A stretch of 64,000 nt of DNA from assembly GCF_010727325.1 (NCBI RefSeq), contig NZ_AP022565.1, forward strand, positions 1,984,001 through 2,048,000. Direction: 5' to 3'. Every line of letters begins with the position of its first letter. Positions within the stretch are counted from its first letter, which is position 1. The DNA comes from Mycolicibacterium alvei. GTDB lineage: Bacteria > Actinomycetota > Actinomycetes > Mycobacteriales > Mycobacteriaceae. Below, piece after piece: positions 1-8,778 of the stretch. The notes under the pieces are model-generated. The model saw only the letters and a program-made list of their open reading frames with translations, was not told the DNA's origin and searched no databases. A program made the translations under genes and the position numbers.

Positions 1-191
1 GTCTGCTCATCACGGCCCGCCCGCTGCACGGTGGGACCTGGCGGTCCTACGCCGATCACCGGATGGCCACGGCCGGGGCGATCATCGGCCTGCGGGTGCC
101 CGGTGTGGCGGTGCACAACATCGAGACCACGGCCAAGACCCTGCCCGATTTCCCGCTGATGTGGGAACAGATGCTGACGGGCGGGAAGTAA
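1..191 (+). CDS. aroA: 3-phosphoshikimate 1-carboxyvinyltransferase, C-terminal end only
   Basis: The window opens inside this gene; only the last 62 codons are present, ending at TAA 189-191. EPSP synthase transfers the enolpyruvyl group of PEP to shikimate 3-phosphate in aromatic amino-acid synthesis in the cytosol. The visible part has the hallmark YADHRMA stretch of the family, followed by [10 protein letters not shown] and the C terminus [12 protein letters not shown]. The next gene, rsgA, starts 6 nt after the stop, the same aroA-rsgA pairing seen in M. tuberculosis (Rv3227-Rv3228), so the two are probably co-transcribed. The 5' part lies outside the window. Confidence 0.93.
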   Translation, partial: LLITARPLHGGTWRSYADHRMATAGAIIGLRVPGVAVHNIETTAKTLPDFPLMWEQMLTGGK

Positions 192-197
192 ACCACC

Positions 198-1178
198 TTG
201 GGAGCGCGGGAATACGACGAGTCCGACGTCCGGATCAGGCCGGGTAAAGGCTCGCGTCCGCGCACCAAGAACCGCCCCGACCATGCCGATGCCCGGTCCG
301 CGATGGTGGTGACCGTCGATCGCGGCCGATGGGGCTGCGCCCTCGATCGCGACCCGCATCACCGCGTGGTCGCGATGCGGGCCCGGGAACTGGGCCGTAC
401 CCCGATCGTGGTCGGCGACGACGTCGACATCGTCGGTGATCTGTCCGGTCGGCCGGACACCCTGGCCCGGATCGTGCGCCGCGGTGAGCGTCGAACAGTG
501 TTGCGCCGCACCGCCGATGACACCGATCCGACCGAACGGGTGGTCGTCGCCAACGCCGATCAGCTGTTGATCGTGGTGGCGCTGGCCGATCCGCCGCCGC
601 GTACCGGATTCGTCGAACGCGCGTTGATCGCCGCGTACGCCGGCGGGCTGAGACCGGTGCTGTGCCTGACGAAATCCGACCTGGCCGCCCCCGGGCCGTT
701 CGCGGCACAGTTCGCAGATCTGGACCTGTCCATTGTCACCGCGGGCCGCGAGGATCCGCTCGATGCGGTCGCACCGCTGCTGACCGATCAGGTCACCGTG
801 TTCCTCGGGCATTCCGGCGTGGGAAAGTCCACTCTGGTGAATCGCCTTGCCCCGGAGGCAGATCGGGCTACCGGCGAGGTGTCCGGAGTGGGCAAGGGCA
901 AGCACACCTCCACCCAGTCGGTGGCGATCCCACTCGATGGCCAGGGCTGGGTGATCGATACCCCCGGGATCAGGTCCTTCGGCTTGGCGCACATTCAACC
1001 CGACGACGTGATCAGGGCGTTCTCGGATCTGGCCGGCACCATCGAGGACTGTCCGCGCGGCTGCGGCCATATGGGCGCGCCCGCCGATCCCGAATGTGCG
1101 CTGGACACCCTGACCGGACCGGCGACGAGCCGCGTCGCGGCGACCCGACACCTCTTGACCGCTCTCCGGGAAGCCTGA
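198..1178 (+). CDS. rsgA: Ribosome small subunit-dependent GTPase A
   Basis: Circularly permuted GTPase (326 aa) that assists late 30S subunit maturation. Seen: an N-terminal OB-fold region (about residues 35-110), then the motifs in permuted order: G4 TKSD at 158-161, G1 GHSGVGKST at 204-212 and G3 DTPG at 254-257. A C-terminal zinc knuckle follows with C285, C289, H291 and C300. The start is TTG at 198: an in-frame stop (the aroA TAA) lies just upstream, and GGGAAG at 183-188 is a fitting ribosome site inside the end of aroA. The N-terminal 35 residues are basic and polar, as in other mycobacterial copies. Length is normal for the family. Confidence 0.93.
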   Translation: MGAREYDESDVRIRPGKGSRPRTKNRPDHADARSAMVVTVDRGRWGCALDRDPHHRVVAMRARELGRTPIVVGDDVDIVGDLSGRPDTLARIVRRGERRTVLRRTADDTDPTERVVVANADQLLIVVALADPPPRTGFVERALIAAYAGGLRPVLCLTKSDLAAPGPFAAQFADLDLSIVTAGREDPLDAVAPLLTDQVTVFLGHSGVGKSTLVNRLAPEADRATGEVSGVGKGKHTSTQSVAIPLDGQGWVIDTPGIRSFGLAHIQPDDVIRAFSDLAGTIEDCPRGCGHMGAPADPECALDTLTGPATSRVAATRHLLTALREA

Positions 1179-1214
1179 CCTGCGTCGACATCTCGGCGAC
1201 TAGGGTCGCTGACT

Positions 1215-2021
1215 ATGGCTACTTACGTTCTCACCGGCACCGCCTCCGGGCTTGGGGCGGCAACCAAGAAACGGCTGGAATCGGACGGACATCGGGTGAT
1301 CGGCATCGACCTGAGCGGTGCCGACGTGAACGTGGACCTGAGCACCCCGGACGGGCGCAAGGAGGCGATCGCCAAGGTCAACGAGCTGGCCGGCTACGGT
1401 ATCGAGGGTTTCGTACCGTTCGCCGGACTGGCGGCCGCCACCGGCCGTCCGGCGAGCCTGTTGATCGCCGTCAACTATTTCGGTGCGATCGAGCTGCTGG
1501 AAGGCCTGGCCCCGCTGCTGGCCGGCCGGGAGAACGCATCGGTGGTGCTGATCAGCTCGAATTCGACTACCAGCCAACCCAATTGGCCGGTTGAGCTAGC
1601 AGATGCGTGTCTGGCCGGCGATGAGGTAGGCGCCAACACCGTCGCCTCCACGTATGGCGACTACGCGGCGCTGCAGGCTTACCCGGCGACCAAGGCCGCC
1701 CTGGCGTATTACGCCCGCACCAGGTCCGCGGAGTACATCACCGAGGGCATCCGGCTCAACGCGATTGCACCGGGGCTCATCGAGACACCGATGACCCAGG
1801 AGGGTCGCACGGACCCGCTGACCGGCGAGGGGATGGAGCAGTTCCTCAAGACCATCCCTGCCGGGCGCGGCGGGCGGCCCGAAGAAGTGGCGGCGCTGGT
1901 GGCGTTCCTGCTGAGCCCCGAGGCGAGTTATTTCGTCGGGTCGGTCATCTTCATCGACGGCGGCACCGACGCGGCGTTCCGCGGCAAGGACTGGCCAAAG
2001 GTGTGGGAACCCAAAATGTGA
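1215..2021 (+). CDS. Short-chain dehydrogenase resembling 3-alpha-hydroxysteroid dehydrogenase/carbonyl reductase
   Basis: Rossmann-fold NAD(P)-dependent oxidoreductase, 268 aa. Seen: a nucleotide-binding motif TGTASGLG near the N terminus in place of TGxxxGxG, catalytic Ser in LISSNS, YPATK as YxxxK, and a C-terminal FIDGGTDA. The pattern [12 protein letters not shown], the NYFGAI segment and the long insert before the catalytic Tyr resemble Comamonas 3-alpha-HSD/carbonyl reductase more than generic FabG (recalled similarity, not searched). Substrate unknown; steroid or another ketone is an inference. TAGGGT at 1201-1206 sits 8 nt before the ATG and there is no Shine-Dalgarno, which suggests a leaderless transcript. 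The gene is not part of the conserved rsgA-desA3 neighbourhood. Confidence 0.8.
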   Translation: MATYVLTGTASGLGAATKKRLESDGHRVIGIDLSGADVNVDLSTPDGRKEAIAKVNELAGYGIEGFVPFAGLAAATGRPASLLIAVNYFGAIELLEGLAPLLAGRENASVVLISSNSTTSQPNWPVELADACLAGDEVGANTVASTYGDYAALQAYPATKAALAYYARTRSAEYITEGIRLNAIAPGLIETPMTQEGRTDPLTGEGMEQFLKTIPAGRGGRPEEVAALVAFLLSPEASYFVGSVIFIDGGTDAAFRGKDWPKVWEPKM

Positions 2022-2025
2022 CGGG

Positions 2026-2442
2026 TCAGGACTTGGCCTGGCCGGCCGCGGCTTGCTGCTGCTCCTTCTCGGCCTGCTGCTTGGCCTCCGCAATGGCGGC
2101 GCGTCCCTCCGGGCTGGCCGCGGAGTTGCCCGGAGTCTTGGCCGAGGCCACCGCCGCATTGCAGTTGAGGTCGAGCAGTTCGGTGTCGGTGACCGGCGCG
2201 AAGTTGTCACCCTTGTGCCAGTGCGCCTTCTCCGAGTGGGTCACCACGCAGTCGTCGTCGGACAACGAATCACCCGAGCGGGCCGCGACGACACCCTTCA
2301 TGCCGGCGGCGGCCAGCTCCGACTGCACGTCGGAGTATTTCTTCCCCGCATAGTCGTCGGCGGCGGCGATCCCGGTGGCCAACACACCTATCGGGACGGC
2401 CGAGGCGCCCACCACCATGGCGGCCGCGATCAACTTCTTCAC
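2026..2442 (-). CDS. Small secreted protein with PASTA-like fold and coiled-coil tail
   Basis: 138 aa, GTG start. Seen: a Sec signal peptide (KK, hydrophobic core to about residue 24, likely cut after ATGIAAA near residue 28), a mature domain of about 65 residues opening with YAGKKYSDVQSELAAAG, two cysteines (C65, C94) that could form a disulfide, and a Gln/Lys/Ala-rich C-terminal tail (about 112-138) likely to be helical. The motif of a short strand followed by a helix of the 'vqseLaaaGmk' type recalls PASTA-like secreted proteins of mycobacteria; this is a pattern match by eye. It converges with the SDR gene (4-nt gap) and lies downstream of the desaturase, separated by a strong hairpin. 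Function unknown. Confidence 0.68.
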   Translation of the reverse strand: MKKLIAAAMVVGASAVPIGVLATGIAAADDYAGKKYSDVQSELAAAGMKGVVAARSGDSLSDDDCVVTHSEKAHWHKGDNFAPVTDTELLDLNCNAAVASAKTPGNSAASPEGRAAIAEAKQQAEKEQQQAAAGQAKS

Positions 2443-2501
2443 GAGCGACAGAGTATGAGCGACGGCTGCCAGAACCCTGGGAGTGCCCTACCAATACGCC
2501 C

Positions 2502-2554
2502 AATGTGAAGAAGGTGTCGAGAAATCAACGATTTCTCGACACCTTCTTCACATT
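2502..2554. repeat. 25-bp perfect inverted repeat (3-nt loop), probable terminator of the desaturase gene
   Basis: Arms 2502-2526 and 2530-2554 are exact reverse complements with loop AAC at 2527-2529. The hairpin begins 8 nt past the stop of the minus-strand desaturase gene, so it would form in its transcript. There is no clear T-run. The stem is far longer than a usual terminator and is less GC-rich than its surroundings, so a mobile or dispersed repeat that now acts as a terminator is possible. Confidence 0.85.
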
Positions 2555-2562
2555 CGACAAGC

Positions 2563-3801
2563 TCAGCGCTGGCGCCAGCCCCGCACCGTCGCGATGGCCG
2601 ACTTCAGGCCACGGCGACGTCCGGTGTCCGGATCAGTGACGCCGTACCCGTCGAGCTCGGTGAACATCCGCTCGCTGCGGGTTTCCGGGGCGTTGTCGGC
2701 CGTGTCCTTCAGGAACCGGTCCGGCAGCGACAGTTTGGCGATCGTGCGCCAGGTCTTGCCGTACTGCACCAGGAACGGTCCCGTGGTGTAGGGCAGGTCG
2801 TACTTGTCGCACAGCTCCCGCACCCGGACCGAGATCTCGGCGTACCGATTGCTCGGCAGATCCGGGAACAGGTGATGTTCGATCTGGTAACTCAGGTTGC
2901 CGCTCATGAAGGCCAGCGCCGGACCCGAGTTGAAGTTGGCGCTGCCCAGCATCTGGCGCAAGTACCACTGGCCGCGACTCTCACCGACCATGTCGGTCTT
3001 GGTGAACTTCTCTGCGCCATCGGGGAAATGGCCGCAGAAGATCACTGCGTTGGCCCACACGTTGCGGATCACGTTGGCTACCGCGTTGGCCTTCAGCGTC
3101 GACTTGTAGGTCGCACCCGGCGACAACGAGGTCAGAGCGGGCCAGGCCACGTAGTCCTTGAAGAGCTGTCCGCCTGCCTTGACGCCGAACTCGCGCACGC
3201 GGATGAGCGTGGCCTTACGGTCGTCGCGCCCCTTGGAGATCTTGCCGAGTTCCAGGTGCTGTAACCCGACGCCCCACTCGAAGCCGATCGCCAGCAGTGT
3301 GTTGAACAGCAGGTTGCCGTAGAGGTTGAACGGCTTCCACCTGGCATCCCGGGTCACGCGGATGACGCCATAGCCGACATCGTCGTCCATGCCGAGGATG
3401 TTGGTGTACTTGTGATGCATGAAGTTGTGGGTGAACCGCCAGTGCTTGGACGCCCCGCTCATATCCCACTCCCACGTCGAGGAGTGAATCTCGGGGTCGT
3501 TCATCCAGTCCCACTGGCCGTGCATGACGTTGTGGCCGATCTCCATGTTCTCGATGATCTTGGCCACGCCCAGGGTCACGGTGCCCGCCCACCACGCCGA
3601 CCGCCGCGAACTCGCCGCCAGGATGGCGCGGCCCGTCAGATCGAGGGCACGCTGGGCGGCGATGGTACGACGGATGTAGCGCGCGTCGCGCTCACCGCGG
3701 GAATCTTCGATGTCCTGACGGATCGCGTCTAGCTCGATGCCCAGATGCTCGATGTCAGCATCGGTGAGATGCGCGAATGCTGGAACGTCGGTTACTGCCA
3801 T
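2563..3801 (-). CDS. desA3: Membrane acyl-CoA desaturase, DesA3 type
   Basis: Integral membrane di-iron fatty-acyl-CoA desaturase (stearoyl-CoA to oleoyl-CoA in the M. tuberculosis homologue Rv3229c). Seen, counting from the GTG at 3807: histidine boxes H92xxxH96, H127xxxH131H132 and QIEHH at 308-312, with hydrophobic segments between the second and third boxes. The start used is ATG at 3801 (412 aa): AGGAGGTGACG stands directly before it, whereas the upstream in-frame GTG at 3807 lies inside that ribosome site. The gene for its electron donor lies just upstream; the 67-nt gap holds a 24-bp operator-like palindrome matching one in front of that reductase gene. The pair should act together in unsaturated fatty-acid synthesis. 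Confidence 0.92.
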   Translation of the reverse strand: MAVTDVPAFAHLTDADIEHLGIELDAIRQDIEDSRGERDARYIRRTIAAQRALDLTGRAILAASSRRSAWWAGTVTLGVAKIIENMEIGHNVMHGQWDWMNDPEIHSSTWEWDMSGASKHWRFTHNFMHHKYTNILGMDDDVGYGVIRVTRDARWKPFNLYGNLLFNTLLAIGFEWGVGLQHLELGKISKGRDDRKATLIRVREFGVKAGGQLFKDYVAWPALTSLSPGATYKSTLKANAVANVIRNVWANAVIFCGHFPDGAEKFTKTDMVGESRGQWYLRQMLGSANFNSGPALAFMSGNLSYQIEHHLFPDLPSNRYAEISVRVRELCDKYDLPYTTGPFLVQYGKTWRTIAKLSLPDRFLKDTADNAPETRSERMFTELDGYGVTDPDTGRRRGLKSAIATVRGWRQR

Positions 3802-3831
3802 CGTCACCTCCTCTCAATTACCTACGGTAGC

Positions 3832-3855
3832 GTAACCTACGATCCCGTAGGTTAC
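3832..3855. promoter_or_regulatory. Palindromic operator before the desaturase gene
   Basis: Two perfect 10-bp arms, GTAACCTACG (3832-3841) and CGTAGGTTAC (3846-3855), flank ATCC. The element lies 31 bp upstream of the desaturase ATG. A second short palindrome CTACGGTAG is at 3822-3830. The core matches the site at 5019-5038 before the reductase gene, so both genes are probably controlled by one dimeric regulator, perhaps TetR-like. No regulator gene is adjacent. Confidence 0.75.
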
Positions 3856-3868
3856 CAGCCAGTAAAGT

Positions 3869-5017
3869 TTAGACGTCCAAGACGCAGTCGCCGGAAGCCG
3901 CCGAAACACACGTCTGAATCCGGGTGCCCGGGTCATGCTCGACGCCGGTGCGCAGATCGCGCACATGCCCTTCGACCAGGCCCACCACACACGACTGACA
4001 GATACCCATTCGGCAACCGAACGGCATCTGAATTCCGACCTGCTCCCCCGCATCCATCAACGGCGTCGCGCCGTCGACCGCGATCTCCTTGCCGCTGCGC
4101 TCGAACGTCACCGTGCCACCGGCCCCGTGCGGGGCGGCCCGCGACACCGCAAAACGTTCCAGATGCAGGCTGTCGGGGAGGCCCGCGGCCGCCCAGACGC
4201 GTTCGGCGTCGTTGAGCATGCCCTCCGGCCCGCAGGCCCACACCTGGCGCTCCCGCCAATCCGGGACCACGTCGCCGATCTGCGCCAGATCCAGCCTGCC
4301 CTCGGTCCGGGTGCCGCGCAACAACAGCCGGTAACCAGGATGCTCCTCGTGCAGCGTGGCCAACTCGGCAGCGAACAAGACGTCGGATTCCGTTGGCGCC
4401 GAATGCACATGCACGATGTCGGTGATCTGACCACGGCGCACCAGAGTGCGCAGCATCGACATCACCGGGGTGATGCCGGAGCCTGCCGTTACGAACAGCA
4501 CCGACGCCGGCGCCGGATCGGGCAGGACGAAGTTGCCCTGCGGTGCGGCCAACCGCACCACGGTTCCCGGCTGCAACCCGTCGACCAGATGCGCCGACAG
4601 GAAGCCCTCGGGCATCGCCTTGACCGTGATCGCAATGGTGCGCGCTCCCGCCGAAGCGATCTTGTCCGGCGTCGAGGTGAGTGAGTACGACCGCCAGCGC
4701 CAGCGCCCGTCCATGAGCACGCCGATCCCGATGTACTGGCCGGGCTGATAGTCGAACGAGAATCCCCAGCCCGGTTTGATCACCAATGTCGCGGAGTCGG
4801 CCGTCTCCCGCCGCACCTCGACCACCCGACCGCGCAACTCCCGCGCCGACCACAACGGGTTGGCGAGCTTGAGGTAGTCATCGGGCAGCAGCGGCGTGGT
4901 CACCTGGCCGACGATGCGGCGAAGCGCATGCCAGCCGGGACGCCGGTCGGCGCCGGCGACGGTAGGACGGACAGTATCGGCCACATTGGCCGAGACCTTG
5001 ATGGAGTTCTTGGCCAT
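3869..5017 (-). CDS. Ferredoxin-NADP reductase-type oxidoreductase, electron donor to the desaturase
   Basis: 382 aa soluble flavo-iron-sulfur protein, homologue of Rv3230c, which passes electrons from NADPH to DesA3. Seen: an FAD-binding reductase domain with RSYS at 109-112 and a following [10 protein letters not shown] strand, an NAD(P)-binding domain with VTAGSGITP, and a C-terminal plant-type 2Fe-2S ferredoxin domain with C335, C340, C343 and C370. The start is ATG 5015-5017. No Shine-Dalgarno is visible: the 20-bp operator palindrome begins one base upstream of the ATG, so a leaderless message or translation from a short leader overlapping the operator is likely. The desaturase gene follows downstream after 67 nt. 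Confidence 0.9.
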   Translation of the reverse strand: MAKNSIKVSANVADTVRPTVAGADRRPGWHALRRIVGQVTTPLLPDDYLKLANPLWSARELRGRVVEVRRETADSATLVIKPGWGFSFDYQPGQYIGIGVLMDGRWRWRSYSLTSTPDKIASAGARTIAITVKAMPEGFLSAHLVDGLQPGTVVRLAAPQGNFVLPDPAPASVLFVTAGSGITPVMSMLRTLVRRGQITDIVHVHSAPTESDVLFAAELATLHEEHPGYRLLLRGTRTEGRLDLAQIGDVVPDWRERQVWACGPEGMLNDAERVWAAAGLPDSLHLERFAVSRAAPHGAGGTVTFERSGKEIAVDGATPLMDAGEQVGIQMPFGCRMGICQSCVVGLVEGHVRDLRTGVEHDPGTRIQTCVSAASGDCVLDV

Positions 5018-5018
5018 G

Positions 5019-5038
5019 AACCTACGGTACCGTAGGTT
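5019..5038. promoter_or_regulatory. Perfect 20-bp palindromic operator before the reductase gene
   Basis: The arms AACCTACGGT and ACCGTAGGTT abut with no spacer, centred between 5028 and 5029, and the right arm continues as AC to 5040. Aligned with 3832-3855 over 24 bp, 20 positions agree. It lies immediately upstream of the ATG at 5017, so a bound repressor would block transcription start or ribosome access. Confidence 0.8.
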
Positions 5039-5075
5039 ACTGCCCCGTAGCTAGTCGGCAGCCTGCTCCCGAAGG

Positions 5076-6341
5076 TCAGGACGCCAACGTGTTCTTGTAG
5101 GTTTTCCCGTCCTTCATGATCACCGTGAAATTGCGTTCCGGATCGGCGACCAGGTCCAGGCGGGCCAACGGATCACCGTCGACCAGCAACAGATCCGCCA
5201 GTGCGCCCTCCTCGACCACGCCCAACTTTCCGGCATACGGGCTGCGCTTGCCCGACAGCGCCAACAATTCGGCATTGGTGGCGGTGGCCATCGTCAACGT
5301 CTCGGCGGGCGAGAACCACTTGCCCAGTCCCGCCAACAGTGCCCCCTGTCTGACCGCCAGTTGCGGCGAGAACAGGATGTCGGTGCCGAACGCCGTCTTA
5401 AGCTTGTACTTGCGGGCCAACTGGTAGACGTTGTTGACGCCGTCGACGATCTCCTTGGCCTTCGCGGCCTCGTCGGAGCCCGGTGGGAACGCACCGATCA
5501 TCTCGGCCGGGATGGGCTGCGTGCTCAGCCAGATGTTCTTGTCCGCCATCTCTTTTGCCGTCGCCTCATCCATCAGATGAGCGTGCTCGATGCAGGTGAC
5601 ACCGGCGCGGATCGCCTGCTGGATGGTCTGTGGGGTGTAGGCATGCACCGCCACATAGGTGCCCCAGTTGCCTGCCGCTTCGGTGGCCGCCCGCAGTTCG
5701 GGTTCGGTGAAGGTGGTGACGTCGAGCGGGCTGTGCGGGGAGGACACCCCACCCCCGGCGGTCAGCTTGATCTGTGACGCGCCACCGAACAACTGCTCGC
5801 GGGCACGCATCCGCACCTCGTCGGGACTGTCGGCGACCATCGCGGCGCCGAGTTCCTCCTGACGCGACGGCGGGCCACCCGGGTTGCGGGGCAGGTCGGC
5901 AGGTGAGCGGAAGTCACCATGGCCACTGGTCACGGTGATGATCGCGCCCGACGGGAAAATTCGCGGACCGTTGATGACGCCTTCGTCGATCGCCTTCTTG
6001 AGACCGAAACTCGGACCGCCCAGATCGCGGACCGTGGTGAACCCGCGCATCAACGTGTCGTTGGCCTCGGCGCCGGCCAGCAGGTTGAGGTACCCCGGAT
6101 CCAAGGTCGTCAGCTGTGTCACCGGCGGTCGAACCAGCATCGTGTGCCAATGGTTGTCGATCAGACCCGGCATCAACGTGCGACCGCCGCCGTCGATCAC
6201 GGTGGCAGCCGGGTCAGCCGGCAGCGCGTCGGTGGAGATCAGTTCGATCCGGTTGCCCTTGACCCGCACGTTCGACGGTGCCGACAGCCGATCACTGTGG
6301 CCGTCAAAGATTTTGACGTTGCGGAAGTCAGTGGTCGTCAC
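5076..6341 (-). CDS. Metal-dependent amidohydrolase, prolidase/imidazolonepropionase-like
   Basis: TIM-barrel amidohydrolase, 421 aa from the chosen GTG. Seen: GLIDNHWH (HxH metal ligands), QIKLTAGGGV with the lysine expected to be carboxylated, AVHAY and CIEHAH (further metal and substrate histidines), FGTDI (catalytic Asp), and a closing composite beta-domain with GALADLLLVDGDPL. This layout is that of secreted or cytosolic Xaa-Pro dipeptidase-like and organophosphate-hydrolysing members; the substrate cannot be read from sequence. No signal peptide. The GTG at 6341 is preceded by GGAG at a good distance; an in-frame GTG at 6359 is the alternative. The gene is alone between the reductase operator and a conserved hypothetical gene. 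Confidence 0.82.
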   Translation of the reverse strand: MTTTDFRNVKIFDGHSDRLSAPSNVRVKGNRIELISTDALPADPAATVIDGGGRTLMPGLIDNHWHTMLVRPPVTQLTTLDPGYLNLLAGAEANDTLMRGFTTVRDLGGPSFGLKKAIDEGVINGPRIFPSGAIITVTSGHGDFRSPADLPRNPGGPPSRQEELGAAMVADSPDEVRMRAREQLFGGASQIKLTAGGGVSSPHSPLDVTTFTEPELRAATEAAGNWGTYVAVHAYTPQTIQQAIRAGVTCIEHAHLMDEATAKEMADKNIWLSTQPIPAEMIGAFPPGSDEAAKAKEIVDGVNNVYQLARKYKLKTAFGTDILFSPQLAVRQGALLAGLGKWFSPAETLTMATATNAELLALSGKRSPYAGKLGVVEEGALADLLLVDGDPLARLDLVADPERNFTVIMKDGKTYKNTLAS

Positions 6342-6416
6342 TGCGGCTCCAGCAGGCACCGGCGGGGCGCCCCCAACAGCCCGAATCCGCGCATCGAAAA
6401 ATCCCCCGTCTGTCGG

Positions 6417-6932
6417 TCAGAGCAGTTCCAGCAGGAACGGCAATTCCTGCGGGGCGTACCACGCCAGGTCGTGATCCTGGGCGTCTCCCACCGTGAGTTC
6501 GGCGTCCTCGTCCCCCATGTCCGCCTCGTCGATGACGTCGACGGCGGCCAGCACCGCCGACTCCGCATCGGCGTTGTCGACGTACACCGCGACCACGGCG
6601 TCGATCGGCAACGGTCCGGACAACCGCACCACGGCGTCGTCGAGGTCGGGGCGAATTGTGACCTCCACCTGCGTCCCCGCATCGGCCACCACCACCGCGC
6701 GGCGCGGCGGGAGACCGGAGCCCGGCTGCAAATCCGTACCCCCGAGCAGGCGCAATGAGGCCAACGCGGCTTCCCGCAAGGCCACCTCGGCGAGTTCGTC
6801 GTCGTCCCCCTCGGCATAGGCCTCCCGCAGCGTCGGGGTGACCGCGAAGGCGGTTCCGTTCACGACGAGCAGGTGGCGATCGGCGACGAGCTGCTGCAGG
6901 GCGACCAGGGTCGTCGGGATGTAGACGCGCAC
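6417..6932 (-). CDS. Conserved actinobacterial protein, DUF6912 family (Rv3231c-like)
   Basis: 171 aa, no signal peptide or membrane segment. Begins MRVYIPTTLVALQQL and ends in an acidic stretch and WYAPQELPFLLELL, the form of the Rv3231c family, which is conserved beside desA3 and its reductase in mycobacteria. The function is unknown; family members look like cytosolic alpha/beta proteins. It lies 9 nt after the stop of the BCCT transporter gene and may be read with it. In M. tuberculosis a polyphosphate kinase (ppk2) is the next gene; it is not present here. Confidence 0.75.
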   Translation of the reverse strand: MRVYIPTTLVALQQLVADRHLLVVNGTAFAVTPTLREAYAEGDDDELAEVALREAALASLRLLGGTDLQPGSGLPPRRAVVVADAGTQVEVTIRPDLDDAVVRLSGPLPIDAVVAVYVDNADAESAVLAAVDVIDEADMGDEDAELTVGDAQDHDLAWYAPQELPFLLELL

Positions 6933-6941
6933 ACCGCGAGG

Positions 6942-8717
6942 TTAATCGCCCGCGTCGTCTCTGCGGTCGTCGGCGTGCGGGTCCTTCTCCACGGAGATGA
7001 CGAAATCATCGCCGTGCTGGGTGACACCGGAGACCACCGCATCGTTGACGGCGTCCCGCGCGTACTGGCGGCGCACCACCAACGGATCGCGCCTCAGGTC
7101 GCGCACGAGTGCCACCGCCAGACCGACCATCACCACAACGAACGGCAACGCCGCGATGATCGTGATGGTCTGCAGTCCGGTCAACGCGTCGGCCCCACCG
7201 ACCAGCAGCATCACCGCCGCCACCGCACCGGTGGCCACACCCCAGAAGATCACCGTGGCGCGGGTCGGTTTGATGGTGCCCCGCTCGGACAACGAACCCA
7301 TCACGATCGAGGCGGCATCGGCGCCTGACACGAAGAAGATGGCCACCAGGACCATCACCACAATGCTGGCGACCGTGGCGATCGGGTACTGGTCGAGCAG
7401 GCTGAACAACTCCTGCTCGATGCTGCCCTTCCCGGCCAGGTCGGCGCCGTTCTGCTGCTCGCGGATCGCCGCGCCGCCGAACACACAGAACCACACCAGG
7501 GACACCACGCTGGGCACCAACAGCACCCCGGTGATGAACTGGCGGATGGTGCGGCCGCGGGAGATCCGGGCGATGAACATGCCGACGAACGGGGTCCAGG
7601 AGATCCACCACGCCCAGTAGAAGATCGTCCAGGTCTGCAGCCAGGTGTTCACCGCGTGGCCCTCGGCCCCGGTACGCGCCGACATCATCGGCAGCTGCTG
7701 GAGATAACTTCCGACCGAGGTGGGGATCAGGTTGAGGATGAACACCGTGGGGCCGACGACGAAGATGAACAACGCCAGCGATACCGCCAGCACCATGTTG
7801 ATGTTGGAAAGCCACTGTATGCCGCGGGCCACGCCGGACACCGCCGACAGCACGAAGGCGACGGTGAGGATCGTGATGATGACGACCAGCACGGCGTTGC
7901 CGGCTTCACTGATCCCGGCCACGATGTGCAATCCGCTGCGGATCTGCAGCGCGCCCAGCCCCAGCGAGGCAGCCGACCCGAACAGCGTGGCGAAGATCGC
8001 CAGCATGTCGATGACTTTGCCCCACGGGCCGTTGGCCCGCTCCCCGAGCAGGGGTTCGAACGCCGCGCTGACCAACTGCAACCGGCCCTTGCGGTAGACG
8101 CCGTAGGCGATGGCCAACCCGACGACCGCATAGATCCCCCACGGGTGCAGGGTCCAATGGAACAGCGTGGTCGCCATCGCGGTCTGCGTCGCGCCGGCGT
8201 TGCCGGCCGGGCCGGTCATCGGGGGCGGAGTGACGAAGTGCGACAGCGGTTCTGACACTCCGAAGAACATCAGGCCGATCCCCATACCGGCGCTGAACAT
8301 CATCGCGACCCACGACACCGTGTGGAATTCGGGTTCTTCCCCGTCGCGGCCGAGCGGGATGTTTCCGTAGCGGCTCATCGCCAACCAGATCACGAACACC
8401 ACGAAACCCGATGCGGTGAGGACGAACAGCCACCCGGCGCTGTTCATCACCCAGGCCAGGGCACCCGAGGAAGCCGAGGCCAGGGAATCGGTGCTGAAGA
8501 ATCCCCAGATCAGAAACCCCGACGCGATCAGTGCGGTGACACCGAAAACCACCCAGTCGACACCTTGACGGCGGGTGTAGGCCTGCTGTTCGACCGGAAC
8601 ATCGAGGATCGGGTGCGGCACCACGTCGCCGGTCGGCGATTTCAGCGCCTTCTGCGTTGCTTGCTTGGCTTCGTGCGTGTGCTTGTCAGATCTACTTTTT
8701 CGTATCTCAGCCGGCAT
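6942..8717 (-). CDS. BCCT-family glycine betaine/choline/carnitine transporter
   Basis: 591 aa with about 12 membrane helices. Seen: the glycine-rich helix-3 motif AGMGIG (residues 143-148 region) as in the sodium-coupled betaine carrier BetP, then FFGVSEPLSH, and the family signature WWISWTPFVGMFIARISRG. A hydrophilic N-terminal tail of about 50 residues and a charged C-terminal tail of about 35 residues could sense osmotic state as in BetP. The start is ATG at 8717; the open frame continues to 8846 but would run into the upstream acyltransferase gene. It should import a quaternary-ammonium osmoprotectant; betaine is the best guess. Confidence 0.9.
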   Translation of the reverse strand: MPAEIRKSRSDKHTHEAKQATQKALKSPTGDVVPHPILDVPVEQQAYTRRQGVDWVVFGVTALIASGFLIWGFFSTDSLASASSGALAWVMNSAGWLFVLTASGFVVFVIWLAMSRYGNIPLGRDGEEPEFHTVSWVAMMFSAGMGIGLMFFGVSEPLSHFVTPPPMTGPAGNAGATQTAMATTLFHWTLHPWGIYAVVGLAIAYGVYRKGRLQLVSAAFEPLLGERANGPWGKVIDMLAIFATLFGSAASLGLGALQIRSGLHIVAGISEAGNAVLVVIITILTVAFVLSAVSGVARGIQWLSNINMVLAVSLALFIFVVGPTVFILNLIPTSVGSYLQQLPMMSARTGAEGHAVNTWLQTWTIFYWAWWISWTPFVGMFIARISRGRTIRQFITGVLLVPSVVSLVWFCVFGGAAIREQQNGADLAGKGSIEQELFSLLDQYPIATVASIVVMVLVAIFFVSGADAASIVMGSLSERGTIKPTRATVIFWGVATGAVAAVMLLVGGADALTGLQTITIIAALPFVVVMVGLAVALVRDLRRDPLVVRRQYARDAVNDAVVSGVTQHGDDFVISVEKDPHADDRRDDAGD

Positions 8718-8778
8718 GATCAATTCATCAGACCGCGAATTCCAGTCCAGGTCAAACACCTCAGGCGTTTTGCCAGGG

